From Candidatus Poribacteria bacterium (GTDB lineage Bacteria > Poribacteria > WGA-4E > PCPOR2b): a DNA stretch of 64,000 bases. Position 1 is the first letter of the stretch, and every line of letters begins with the position of its first letter. Under the pieces are notes generated by a model. That model was given only the letters and a program-made list of their open reading frames with translations. It ran no database searches and was not told the origin of the DNA. The stretch is from assembly GCA_022822005.1 (NCBI GenBank), contig JAJECO010000077.1:46441-110440 (forward strand). The letters run 5' to 3'. Shown here one piece after another: positions 26,129 to 34,903 of the stretch. The position numbers and the translations under genes are program-made.

Positions 26129-26550
26129 GTTGCATCCTCCCGAACCAATACAATCAGATCAGCCGTTTCCTTCAATGTATAGATCTTGTTTTGTACCGGA
26201 TTCAGATCAATCGAACTGTTTTCCAAGCGAACTCCTAGGGCGATTTCACCACGATCCGCTGATATATCCTTCAGTTCTCTAAAACTCACCTTCAACGTGG
26301 TTGAAATCACACGACGCGCTACTCCTTCGTCGTCTCCCAAGTACCCCGGATCGGTCAAGCGCAAAAATGCCCACCAGATCGCTGTTTTGTTGTTCTCAAA
26401 GGTTGCGTTCGTTGCCTGCACCAGCAACCCTCCGGCAATAGCAACCAAGCCAACCAGTGATGCAATAAATAGTAATCGAGAGTGTGCACCACGCAGCAGT
26501 AGTTGTTCAATCTGAAATTTGAATCTATTTTTCAGTCGGTCAAGGAGCAT
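26125..26550 (-). CDS. Shortened CASTOR/POLLUX-type ion channel, internally deleted remnant
   Basis: Only 141 residues. After one helix (LLFIASLVGLVAIAGGLLVQA) comes the pore-like segment WWAFLRLTDPGYLGDDEG, characteristic of bacterial CASTOR/POLLUX channel homologues of about 600 residues. The chain then passes directly from RRVISTTLKV to ISADRGEIALGVRLENSSIDLNPVQNKIYTLKETADLIVLV, which looks like the extreme C terminus of such a protein. The second pore helix and RCK domains are absent. The frame is open, so an in-frame deletion is the simplest explanation. It is coupled to the downstream MscS gene. Whether the short product does anything is unknown. Confidence 0.6.
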   Translation of the reverse strand: MLLDRLKNRFKFQIEQLLLRGAHSRLLFIASLVGLVAIAGGLLVQATNATFENNKTAIWWAFLRLTDPGYLGDDEGVARRVISTTLKVSFRELKDISADRGEIALGVRLENSSIDLNPVQNKIYTLKETADLIVLVREDAT

Positions 26551-26648
26551 AACATACCTTTTTGACTCAAGTTATTAGGACATGTTGACATCTTATTGTT
26601 ACTAATCCAATGGCTAATTTATTTATGACTTTGGTCAAAAGTCGCTTA

Positions 26649-28214
26649 CTACTCTTTAGGCAATTCCGAAATAGCTGACTGCTCAGAACTATCCAAAGGA
26701 TTTAATTCAACCTCACTAAGCAGCTTTCCCTCTAAGTGGAAAGGGATATGGACACCCTCTGAACTTAAATAAATTCCTTCTGGGGTAATTGTATCTACAG
26801 TCCCATGTAAGCGAATATGGGAACCGACAACCCGGTTTTCAATTGCCGATTGAAGCTTTGCCCGCAACAGCGTCAACTGATCTTCCAACGAAAACACAAG
26901 TTTCGATTCTACTTCCTCACGCAGGTGAGGAAATGCACTCCCACCTATGTCCTCTGCCATCTCTATAAGTAGATTTCGCGTCGTGAGCGTATAGTCAAAA
27001 TCGGTAACTGAAAGCATCATCTCACCGGGGCCATAGTGAGGTGTGCCGAGGAGATAAACCTGGCCGCTCGCACGGAGTTTCGGCATCTTAAAAGATAACC
27101 CAGCAACCAGTTTAGTTTGACTCCCGTAGATGGTTAAACTATCAACAAATGTTTCGATCCCTTTAATCTGGTGTGCTTTCTCTACGTGGGGACGGGCTAG
27201 CTGTTCAATGGTTGTGTAAGTCACTAGGATTGGTGCCGTAATGCTGTATCCTGATTCAAGAGAATCCACAAAATGGAGGTTCGGTGTCTCTTTTTTTTCC
27301 ACTTCCCCATCTCCTGTCGGTGAATTCTCTGTATCCATCGCACCACGCCCAATCAGAGATTCATCTCCAATGTTTACCTTGATGTAGGTTTTTATTCCCA
27401 AATGGAGGTAGACTGTTTCTGCATCACTCGAGGGTTGTTGCGCGAGGATCTCTAACGGTTCTATTGAAAGTGAAATAGGTGGCTCTGAATTTACTACTAT
27501 CGGGTCATAGAGTCGTGCCCACAAACTGGAGATACGGCTTTTTATCTCTATCTGGGTGATATATTTAATAATTTTAGCTTCCAATTTAGGGAGAACTATT
27601 TCCTTTATTAATTTTGTAAGGGGCCGCCGTATTGAGACCTTTAAGCCCAAAATCTCAATGTCCGCCTGTTGGATAAGGAGGTCCGAGTGCGCTGTCCCGG
27701 TGACGCTCCAATCCGAATTGAATGTTAGTCCAAGTTGTAATTTGGCAACTGCACTACCAGTAACATCTTCCCGTTTTTGCAGCGTTTTTCCAAAAATTTG
27801 CTTATAGACGCGTGCCCATCCGCTAAAGGTGAGTAGTACCTCCACCTCAATTACCTGTTCGGCGGAACTAAATCCTTGTGACGAACCTTCTAAGCCTTTC
27901 ATGGTGAGTTCACGCAGCGCTAACGTCACATAGTACTCCATTGAATCATTTTTCGTATGGATAGGGTTACGCAAATAGTCATCAAGTGCCGATGACGCAA
28001 GGTTTTCAAGATCTTGGATCGGCAGGGATGCTCGAACCGCGATAGTTGAAGGTATTGGCGGCGGCAGTGGAACGGGTGTAACATAGCGAGGCGGAGCGGG
28101 CGGCATAATCGAGATATCCTCATCTTTTTGCCTAAGCAAAAAAAAGTAAAGACATAATAGAATGAGTACTACACCTCCTGCAATACCAAGAAGGAATTTC
28201 ATCTGTCGGTTCAT
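26649..28214 (-). CDS. DUF4403 family protein
   Basis: 521 residues with an N-terminal signal anchor (FLLGIAGGVVLILLCLYFFLL), a Pro-rich linker, and then the DUF4403 start PSTIAVRASLPIQDLENLASSAL. Two long repeats of lipid-binding-like beta structure follow, with segments such as ARPHVEKAHQIKGIETFVDSLTIYGSQTKLVAGLSF. Proteins of this family are envelope-associated and unstudied. It lies 13 bases after the DUF481 gene, probably in the same transcript, and 98 bases before the truncated channel. It probably faces the periplasm. Confidence 0.75.
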   Translation of the reverse strand: MNRQMKFLLGIAGGVVLILLCLYFFLLRQKDEDISIMPPAPPRYVTPVPLPPPIPSTIAVRASLPIQDLENLASSALDDYLRNPIHTKNDSMEYYVTLALRELTMKGLEGSSQGFSSAEQVIEVEVLLTFSGWARVYKQIFGKTLQKREDVTGSAVAKLQLGLTFNSDWSVTGTAHSDLLIQQADIEILGLKVSIRRPLTKLIKEIVLPKLEAKIIKYITQIEIKSRISSLWARLYDPIVVNSEPPISLSIEPLEILAQQPSSDAETVYLHLGIKTYIKVNIGDESLIGRGAMDTENSPTGDGEVEKKETPNLHFVDSLESGYSITAPILVTYTTIEQLARPHVEKAHQIKGIETFVDSLTIYGSQTKLVAGLSFKMPKLRASGQVYLLGTPHYGPGEMMLSVTDFDYTLTTRNLLIEMAEDIGGSAFPHLREEVESKLVFSLEDQLTLLRAKLQSAIENRVVGSHIRLHGTVDTITPEGIYLSSEGVHIPFHLEGKLLSEVELNPLDSSEQSAISELPKE

Positions 28215-28227
28215 ATCTATTTCAGAT

Positions 28228-29025
28228 TCAAAACTTATAACTCAGTCCATTAACAATTTCTAAATCGTGTACCTCAATGCCAGTAGGCGGTTCACTGTCG
28301 TAGCGCAGGTTTAATCGGGTGTTGATTGACACTTTTTTCGTCACATGAAATTCAAAACGACTTTCAGACAGAATGCGAAAATCAGAAAAATTCTGGGTGT
28401 AAGGTTGATAATAGCCAGTGATCACGATGGTAAATCGTTTATCAATTCGCCATGCTGCAGAGATGTAATTGGTAGAACGGATAATACTCGTCTCGATCTC
28501 GCCGTGTCCCTTATCGTTTATGGTCTCGTTTTCCCACATTGCCCCAATACCGAGATAGAGGTTCAGTCCCGTATTTTTCTTATCCGCGCGTTGCTTGAGG
28601 GCTGAGATACGCATGCCCCCGCCAGCCAAATTTCGATCTCGTAACAGAATCGACTCATTGAACTGTTTCTGAAGAAACATCTCTACGCCTAGATGTTCGA
28701 TGATAGAGCGGGCACCCCGTAGGTGAATGAATCCCTTATCAGTATACAGTTTTCCGCCTTGCTCGCCTTGCTGTAAGGTAGCAATGCCGAAAGTGTGATA
28801 CTTGTCAAACCAATAATCTGATCGCAAGCTGCTCTTGAATCTGAGTAGGTCTGTATTCCCGGATTGGTATGTTAGGCTTAAAGTAAGGTCGTTATACCAG
28901 CCCGGCTTTGAGTCTAGCCGTCGCAAAGTCTCAATGTTAACCTGTGCTTTTGCATTCAGGACGAAAAGAAACAGACAAGCCAAGCCCACGACATATTTCA
29001 GTATGTGGAGGTTTGTTATTTTCAT
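28228..29025 (-). CDS. DUF481 outer-membrane protein (YdiY-like)
   Basis: 265 residues with a signal peptide (YVVGLACLFLFVLNAKAQ). The DUF481 barrel pattern is clear: WYNDLTLSLTYQSGNTDLLRFKSSLRSDYWF near the start, and SRFEFHVTKKVSINTRLNLRYDSEPPTGIEVHDLEIVNGLSYKF ending in an aromatic residue, as outer-membrane barrels do. Escherichia coli YdiY-type members are described as salt-induced; the function is not settled. It starts a minus-strand group with DUF4403 and MscS proteins, in keeping with an envelope or osmotic role. Confidence 0.8.
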   Translation of the reverse strand: MKITNLHILKYVVGLACLFLFVLNAKAQVNIETLRRLDSKPGWYNDLTLSLTYQSGNTDLLRFKSSLRSDYWFDKYHTFGIATLQQGEQGGKLYTDKGFIHLRGARSIIEHLGVEMFLQKQFNESILLRDRNLAGGGMRISALKQRADKKNTGLNLYLGIGAMWENETINDKGHGEIETSIIRSTNYISAAWRIDKRFTIVITGYYQPYTQNFSDFRILSESRFEFHVTKKVSINTRLNLRYDSEPPTGIEVHDLEIVNGLSYKF

Positions 29026-29069
29026 ATTTTCATATTACTTTGACTGAAAAACAGGGGTTGGCGCTTGAC

Positions 29070-30008
29070 TCAATCTTGGCCATCTTCTTGATTTAGAGCA
29101 ACCTCCTTATACATTGGTGGCAGAGACGCTGCTTCGGACAATTTATACTCTATAGCGGAGTGGGTGTATGCAAAACCAAGCTGATCGCTCTTTCCAAATG
29201 CTTCTACCACCTTTGCGACAATCGCTGTCGATATTTTCTGTCGATCCACAGCAATTGATTGATAACGCAGGCGCATCCTTACCCCTGAATCAAAGAACTC
29301 CGCTCGTACTTCGGGTGCACTGCCCGTATCTTCTATAATTTCCTGTGTCACTTCTTGGGCGCAAGCAATTAATGTCTCCTCTGCCAGTTTATAATCCGAA
29401 TCGTAGGACACTCTCACAGGCACTTCATCTAAGATGTATTTGGTCTCGTCAGAAACGGCATAATTGATTACCATCTGATCGAACAGCACTGCGTTGGGAA
29501 TCAAAATGCCGCGATTGGAAGACTCCTCACCACCCACTGTGCCGCCAACTTCACCCAGCAGAACGTGGGTGGGTGAGATTTCCAAGACATCGCCGCGTAC
29601 ACCTTGGATAATAATACGATCGCCAATCATAAACGGACGTTTAATCATCACCATTAACCACGCTGCGACACCGGTTACCGGACGCTGAAGCGACCAACCC
29701 AAAATCATACTGACAAAAGCAACAGTCAACCCCATCGCAGCCAGTGACCCCGACAGACTGACAATGACAAAGACAATACCTGCCAGCAAAAATCCATATC
29801 TCCACATTGCCATGAACTGTCGGACTTCATTATCGGTGCGTTGCTGACTTTGCATCGCACCGATAATCAATCTCTTCGATACTTTATAGGCAATGAGCAA
29901 TGCAATTAAAATCATAATTGCATATAGGATATTGACTATCGATTCTCCCACTACCCTTGTCAATGGCTCCTTGATACTATCTAAAAACTCATTCAATGTT
30001 TCACGCAT
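29070..30008 (-). CDS. Second MscS-type mechanosensitive channel
   Basis: 312 residues from ATG 30008, which has GAAAGGAAGG upstream; the longer frame to 30089 overlaps the serine hydrolase. Helices lie at about 25-45, 67-87 and 90-110. The pore helix region AAMGLTVAFVSMILGWSLQRPVTGVAAWLMV is less Gly/Ala-regular than in the other MscS here. The beta domain is IKRPFMIGDRIIIQGVRGDVLEISPTHVLL. It carries a longer cytoplasmic domain ending in an acidic tail. Two diverged MscS paralogues within 4 kb suggest non-identical gating or conductance. Confidence 0.85.
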   Translation of the reverse strand: MRETLNEFLDSIKEPLTRVVGESIVNILYAIMILIALLIAYKVSKRLIIGAMQSQQRTDNEVRQFMAMWRYGFLLAGIVFVIVSLSGSLAAMGLTVAFVSMILGWSLQRPVTGVAAWLMVMIKRPFMIGDRIIIQGVRGDVLEISPTHVLLGEVGGTVGGEESSNRGILIPNAVLFDQMVINYAVSDETKYILDEVPVRVSYDSDYKLAEETLIACAQEVTQEIIEDTGSAPEVRAEFFDSGVRMRLRYQSIAVDRQKISTAIVAKVVEAFGKSDQLGFAYTHSAIEYKLSEAASLPPMYKEVALNQEDGQD

Positions 30009-30024
30009 GTTTGTTGCCTTCCTT

Positions 30025-31089
30025 TCATAGTGAAAAAATAGATTGATGAAACTTGGCTCGAAAATCAATAATGCCGGGACGAGACGCATCGGGATGAACC
30101 CGGTTCGTTAACAGGATAGCGAACATTTTCTTTTCTACGTTGATTCGTATCGAAGTTCCCGTAAATCCCGTATGGTAAAGCGAGCCATCCTCCAATATAA
30201 TCCAGCCAAGTCCGCGCGATTCGTTTAATCCTACTGTGTGAACGGTTGTTATTTCCTCAATGGCTTCTGCTGTCAACATGCCATCTCCGCCGTCGATGAG
30301 TACTTGACAAAATATTGAGAGGTCTGTTGCTGTCGAAAACAGCCCTGCGTTTCCTGAGACCCCACCAAGGAAATGGGCATTTTCGTCATGGACCTCGCCT
30401 ACGATGATTCCTTTACGCCAATGGTATGGGCGATGTTCTACCATCCGTTTCTCAAAGTTGTTTGAATCCTCGGTCGCCGCGCACTTGCCCGTCCATCTCG
30501 ACGGCGGATTATACCCCGTGCAGTTCATCCCAAGCGGTTGAAAAATCCATTCCTGTGCGAGCGCATCCAGCGATTCATCCGTTAACCGCTCAATCAGTTT
30601 TCCAAGAAGGATGTAACCCAAGCAGCTATAAATAACCTGCGTTCCTGTTGGATAATCTAATGGGATTTGATTGAGATAGTCATCGACTCCATCCTGACTT
30701 GTTGATTCTAAGTAGGTTGGTCGCCACGCCGGTAATCCGGAGGTGTGCGTCAAGAGATGGGAGACTGTCACTTGCGGATGGCTGAATTCGGGCATAAGAT
30801 GTTGGATCGGTGTGGTGAGTTCGACAGTTCCATTCCCAATCAAACGCATCATGAGCGTCGCTGTTACAATTGGTTTGGTAAGGGAGGCAAGATCAAAAAT
30901 TGTGTCACGACGCATTGGCTTAATGGTCGGCGTGCACATTCTGAACCCGAACGCTTCACAGTATGGGGGGGCGTCACGTGTAGAGATATAGGCAACGGCT
31001 CCAGGGAAGATTTTATCACAAATTCCCTGCTCTATGAGTTCGTCGATTACTTGATTTTCCAATCTGCGAGTTGTATTAACTGATTTCAT
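30025..31089 (-). CDS. Serine hydrolase, beta-lactamase class C/PBP4 family
   Basis: 354 residues with the three penicillin-recognising motifs: SxxK as SLTK in FDLASLTKPIVTATLMMRL, YxN-like YSC in VIYSCLGYILLGKLIERL, and HTG in LYHTGFTGTSIRINVEKK. The HLLTHTSGLPAW loop is also conserved. No signal peptide is visible at this start. Such proteins are esterases, D-amino acid peptidases or transacylases more often than true beta-lactamases. It is followed after 16 bases by the second MscS gene. Confidence 0.87.
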   Translation of the reverse strand: MKSVNTTRRLENQVIDELIEQGICDKIFPGAVAYISTRDAPPYCEAFGFRMCTPTIKPMRRDTIFDLASLTKPIVTATLMMRLIGNGTVELTTPIQHLMPEFSHPQVTVSHLLTHTSGLPAWRPTYLESTSQDGVDDYLNQIPLDYPTGTQVIYSCLGYILLGKLIERLTDESLDALAQEWIFQPLGMNCTGYNPPSRWTGKCAATEDSNNFEKRMVEHRPYHWRKGIIVGEVHDENAHFLGGVSGNAGLFSTATDLSIFCQVLIDGGDGMLTAEAIEEITTVHTVGLNESRGLGWIILEDGSLYHTGFTGTSIRINVEKKMFAILLTNRVHPDASRPGIIDFRAKFHQSIFSL

Positions 31090-31144
31090 CTGTGCTGTCG
31101 GGGACGGTTAGGTACGGCCCTATTTTTCGATGGCAATCCCACGT

Positions 31145-32191
31145 TCAAGTTTCCACCTTGATAATCTCCCCTGGTTCATTCTCAGCACCGATCACTTCAA
31201 ATCGGGCTGGTAAGAACTGTTGGATCAACCAGATGTTTGTAGTGAGGTGCCGCGTAATTCGAGAGGTAGTAAAGCGGGATTCTCCCGCTGCAAGCGCCAT
31301 CGGAAGAGTCAGCTGATCTCCAAGATGAGAGTCAACTGCTGCGTCTGATACCAGAAAATTCTGTAACGCGTCGCAGGCTTCATCTGCGACACGCTCGGCA
31401 CGTTTGCCACGCCTGCCCAGCGCGGAGAATCCGGCTTCAACATTTTCAAATTCCGCCTTCAGGAACACAAGCGATCCTTGTCCGATAGCCTTGCCTTTAA
31501 TAGGTTCGACAGTGACCGGACAGTCGAATCGTGTAAGGCGCCTCTGGATCTGCTTGCGCTGCCGATCAATAATGTGTTCAGGGAGATTGGAGGCGGCTGA
31601 AACCGCGTGAATTGCCCGCAATTTTCCGCGATCTTTAAGTGCCATACCCCGCCAATCTTCGGTCGGCTTTATCTTTGCAATCACTTCTCCACCGCCCTTG
31701 GGGAACCAGCCCCACCGGTTCAGTTGAATCGAACCTTGAAGCCCGAACTTTGCTGCCATTGGCATGAAAATTTCTTGTAGATAATGGACGGTGGGACTCC
31801 AGGGGACGTGTGTTCCGCCCCGCAAAGTGACGGTCGAGGGGATTTTAGCGTATGAAAGAGGCAGCGCTATTGCCTGAAAAATTAACGATAATGCCCCGGC
31901 ACTTGGGCGAACATCTGCAACATCACAGGTGTACTCTCCGCCGGAAATCTGTCGGGGACAAAACGTCACAGTTTGGGAACCGAGTGTTCCACCAACCACT
32001 TCAGCATCGGTGATTGCAGCGACCGCATTTATACTGGTGAGGTGCTGTGGAGCCAAGCCCGGCGTTTGCCTACCAGCACGTATATGATTGATACGGATGG
32101 GGCGGTTAAGAATGGCAGACAAACTCAGGCTTGAGCGCAGAATTTGACCGCCCCCTTCGCCATAGTCTCCGTCAATATCAAGCGTATCCAT
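31145..32191 (-). CDS. rtcA: RNA 3'-terminal phosphate cyclase
   Basis: 348 residues. The N terminus IDGDYGEGGGQILRSSLSLSAILNRPIRINHIRAGRQTPGLAPQHLTS is the signature of RtcA. The later GGTHVPWSPTVHYLQEIFMPMAAKFG and KGGGEVIAKI agree. The catalytic histidine of RtcA lies near the C terminus, here in FTTSRITRHLTTNIWLIQQF. It converts an RNA 3'-phosphate to a 2',3'-cyclic phosphate with ATP. RtcB and RtcR are not adjacent; recA lies 21 bases upstream in the same direction, and the cyclic-phosphate enzyme thpR beyond it. Confidence 0.93.
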   Translation of the reverse strand: MDTLDIDGDYGEGGGQILRSSLSLSAILNRPIRINHIRAGRQTPGLAPQHLTSINAVAAITDAEVVGGTLGSQTVTFCPRQISGGEYTCDVADVRPSAGALSLIFQAIALPLSYAKIPSTVTLRGGTHVPWSPTVHYLQEIFMPMAAKFGLQGSIQLNRWGWFPKGGGEVIAKIKPTEDWRGMALKDRGKLRAIHAVSAASNLPEHIIDRQRKQIQRRLTRFDCPVTVEPIKGKAIGQGSLVFLKAEFENVEAGFSALGRRGKRAERVADEACDALQNFLVSDAAVDSHLGDQLTLPMALAAGESRFTTSRITRHLTTNIWLIQQFLPARFEVIGAENEPGEIIKVET

Positions 32192-32212
32192 GTGAGTCCC
32201 AGAAGGAGGGGC

Positions 32213-33262
32213 CTACTTCTTATCAGCCGCGTCAGGGTCAACATCGGCAATAGATCCAGGAGCAGACTGGGCAGAGAGGCCGAGATTCTCACGAACTTTC
32301 GTTTCGATCTCGTTAATAATCTCGGGGTGTTCAATCAGATATTCTTTGGCGCTATTCCTACCTTGGCCAAGACGCTCATTGTTATAAGAGAACCATGCGC
32401 CACTCTTGGTTATAATTTCTTGGTCTGTGCCTACATCAAGCAGGTCTCCGAGCTTTGAAATACCCTCCCCGAAGGTCATTTCGAATTCAGCCTGTGTGAA
32501 GGGAGGAGCGACTTTATTCTTGGCAACTTTAACCCGGACCCGGTTGCCCACCATTTCGTCCCCGTCCTTGAGGGTTTCCGCTCGTCTAATCTCAAGTCGT
32601 ACTGAGGCATGGAATTTGAGGGCGAGGCCACCCGGTGTGGTTTCTGGATTACCAAACATGACGCCAATCTTTTGACGAATCTGATTTGTAAAGATGATAC
32701 ATGCTTTCGACTTGCTTGCTACCCCAGAGAGTTTTCGCAGTGCTTTGGACATCAAGCGAGGCAATAAACCTACATGTGCATCGCCCATTTCACCCTCAAT
32801 TTCTGCTTGGGGGGTTAATGCCGCCACAGAGTCAATTACAACCACATCGATGGCGCTGCTACGCACTAATGTTTCGACAATTTCTAACGCCTGCTCCCCT
32901 GTATCTGGTTGAGATATGAGTAGGTGCTCCATATTGACGCCGATGCGTTTCGCGTACATTGGATCGATTGCATGCTCTACATCGACGAATGCGGCGGTCC
33001 CGCCCATTTTTTGAGCCTCAGCAATGATATGTAAAGCGAGCGTAGTTTTACCACTGGACTCATGCCCAAAAATCTCTACAATTCGGCCGCGCGGCACACC
33101 GCCGGCGCCAAGTGCGATATCCAGTGCAAGCGAGCCAGTTGGAATCACTTCAACCGGCACAATATCTTCACTATTAAAACGCATAATCGCGCCCTTACCG
33201 TGCTGCCGCTCGATCTGTGAGATTGCGAGATCTATTGCTTTGCTTTTATCTTCTGACGCCAT
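32213..33262 (-). CDS. recA: Recombinase RecA
   Basis: 349 residues, the normal length. Walker A is GHESSGKTT (about 65-73), Walker B is [12 protein letters not shown], and loops L1 ([27 protein letters not shown]) and L2 ([35 protein letters not shown]) are intact. An acidic C-terminal tail ends [10 protein letters not shown]. It forms the nucleoprotein filament for homologous recombination and triggers the SOS response. AAAGGAGAT precedes the ATG. The gene lies between thpR and rtcA; recX, its usual regulator partner, is 20 kb away beside alaS. I see no obvious LexA box at this locus. Confidence 0.98.
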   Translation of the reverse strand: MASEDKSKAIDLAISQIERQHGKGAIMRFNSEDIVPVEVIPTGSLALDIALGAGGVPRGRIVEIFGHESSGKTTLALHIIAEAQKMGGTAAFVDVEHAIDPMYAKRIGVNMEHLLISQPDTGEQALEIVETLVRSSAIDVVVIDSVAALTPQAEIEGEMGDAHVGLLPRLMSKALRKLSGVASKSKACIIFTNQIRQKIGVMFGNPETTPGGLALKFHASVRLEIRRAETLKDGDEMVGNRVRVKVAKNKVAPPFTQAEFEMTFGEGISKLGDLLDVGTDQEIITKSGAWFSYNNERLGQGRNSAKEYLIEHPEIINEIETKVRENLGLSAQSAPGSIADVDPDAADKK

Positions 33263-33287
33263 ACTAAATCTCCTTTGAATTCATCCT

Positions 33288-33863
33288 TCAGTGTTGTCTA
33301 AGTGAATACGATTGCAACGTTGAGTAGATCGCCCCTCTCGAGTCAAGTTGACTTCGTATGAGCGAGATTGCGCCGACTGTCATCTCCGCGCCGTTAATAC
33401 TATCATACTGACGATACTGGTTCGCGTAGGGTTTGAGGTTTACTTTTTCTCTCAACCGGCCGATTGTTAAGTGGGGATTAAACTTCTTGGTCTCGAGCGG
33501 AAATCCATGCCTGCTTAGTGCCAGATTGATGTCTTGAGCCAGCGCAGACGCATGTTCCGCACCAACCCTTACACCCGCCCATATAACCCTGGGACGTGCA
33601 AGATTGGGGAATGCACCAACCCCGCCGATATGCAACGAAAAACTGTAGTGACGGCTTGCTATCTCTTCGACCACTTTCCCAATCGATTCGATGTTTTCGG
33701 GATTAATATCGCCTAAAAACTTCAACGTTAGGTGAATGTTACTTGGTTTCACCCAAGATGCTTTTTGAATCTGATTCCGTAACATTTCTTGGATACGAAC
33801 CAACCGGTTCTGGATTGGCTCCGGGATTTCGATTGCGATGAAACATCGAATAGATTGTGACAT
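33288..33863 (-). CDS. thpR: RNA 2',3'-cyclic phosphodiesterase (2H family)
   Basis: 191 residues of the LigT/ThpR 2H phosphoesterase family. The N terminus SIRCFIAIEIPEPIQNRLVRIQEML is typical. The two catalytic HxTx motifs are HLTLKFLG (about residue 46) and HLTIGRLR (about residue 130). It hydrolyses 2',3'-cyclic phosphate ends of RNA to 2'-phosphates and can ligate tRNA halves in vitro. It heads the recA transcript by 25 bases, an arrangement seen in several bacteria (cinA/thpR/recA). With rtcA downstream, one enzyme makes and one opens cyclic phosphates. Confidence 0.92.
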   Translation of the reverse strand: MSQSIRCFIAIEIPEPIQNRLVRIQEMLRNQIQKASWVKPSNIHLTLKFLGDINPENIESIGKVVEEIASRHYSFSLHIGGVGAFPNLARPRVIWAGVRVGAEHASALAQDINLALSRHGFPLETKKFNPHLTIGRLREKVNLKPYANQYRQYDSINGAEMTVGAISLIRSQLDSRGAIYSTLQSYSLRQH

Positions 33864-33990
33864 ATTCTCTGCTCAGTTAGGTGCAAATTTTCCTGTCTCA
33901 GCGGATAAGGTCGTCATTTCCACATCGCTGATTTCTACTAGTGCATTAATCCAGCAATAGACGCGTCATTTTGGATTGTCCCTTCTATGG

Positions 33991-34125
33991 TAGATTTTAG
34001 AATTACTTAGACACTTTCAATGCACAGCCAACCCCCTAAATCCCCCTTGTCAGGGGGACTTTGGAAACTTCACGAATGTCGGAGTATTGGTAAATGTCCA
34101 CTTATTTTTCTAATTCACCATAATA
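33991..34125. repeat. Dispersed intergenic repeat, copy A
   Basis: This 135-base stretch recurs at 62801-62982. It runs from ttttagaattact, through ttcaatgca and aaccccctaaatcccc, ttgtcagggg and ggggact.tggaaacttc, to tattggtaaatgt and ccttattt. The body contains C-rich/G-rich arms (CCCCCTTGTCAGGGGG) that fold into a hairpin. It lies in the 309-base gap between thpR and pgsA. No gene is seen in that gap. Confidence 0.7.
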
Positions 34126-34172
34126 TCCCACACCATGGTACTTTAACCGCTTTCCGCTAGCCCGATTACTTA

Positions 34173-34799
34173 TCAAATCTCATCGTCCGTATAAGTGTCC
34201 GGGGACCTCATCAACTCGTAGATGCCCTTGCGGTTGTTGTATAGGAATTCCAATCCTGATATGACTGTAAGCACCATTGGGATGTACATCATAAAGTAAA
34301 TCGGTCCCGGGAACTGGATGGCAAAATCCAGATCTTGATTCAGCAAATGACTATATTCTTGACACACAAGCAAAACAAGGCCAATAATTATGACAGCCAT
34401 CTGTGACGATGTTTTGTATTTTCCCCACTTGCTCGCGGCTACCACCGTACCGTATCTTCCAACGAAGACTAGGCGGAGAGTGGTGATCACAACCTCGCGT
34501 CCCATGATAATTAGCACCATCCAGCCTGGAATCAGCCCACCCTTAAATCGGGTCAGGCAGATTAATGCCGCACCGACAAGAAGCTTATCCGCAAGCGGAT
34601 CCATGAATTTCCCGAAGCTGGTTGTCCCTTGTCTACGAGCGATGACCCCGTCAAGATAATCTGTAATTGATGCCACAACGAAAATAATCAGCGCAGGCAG
34701 CATGCGCTCATATCGAAAGGAGAGCATGAAGAAGGGGATGAGAAACATCCGTCCAATCGTCAAATAATTTGCTAGGCGCATCACATTTTCAAGGTTCAT
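34173..34799 (-). CDS. pgsA: CDP-diacylglycerol-glycerol-3-phosphate 3-phosphatidyltransferase
   Basis: 208 residues, about six helices. The CDP-alcohol phosphatidyltransferase motif is visible as DYLDGVIAR (residues 47-55) followed by G63, D67 and D71 in SFGKFMDPLADK. The gap between the AR pair and the glycine is seven residues, one fewer than the textbook eight. It makes phosphatidylglycerol phosphate in the inner membrane. GAGGCAG precedes the ATG. The C terminus ends SPDTYTDDEI. Other CDP-alcohol transferases are possible, but PgsA fits the length and the NYLTIGRMFLIP start. Confidence 0.88.
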   Translation of the reverse strand: MNLENVMRLANYLTIGRMFLIPFFMLSFRYERMLPALIIFVVASITDYLDGVIARRQGTTSFGKFMDPLADKLLVGAALICLTRFKGGLIPGWMVLIIMGREVVITTLRLVFVGRYGTVVAASKWGKYKTSSQMAVIIIGLVLLVCQEYSHLLNQDLDFAIQFPGPIYFMMYIPMVLTVISGLEFLYNNRKGIYELMRSPDTYTDDEI

Positions 34800-34903
34800 A
34801 CGCTGCCTCTTTCATGGGCGAACGTTCCACACCTCGATTTAGGGACGCTAATCAAAGAGGTTATACACCTAAATTTGATATATTTGGTACTGCGATTAGC
34901 GAC

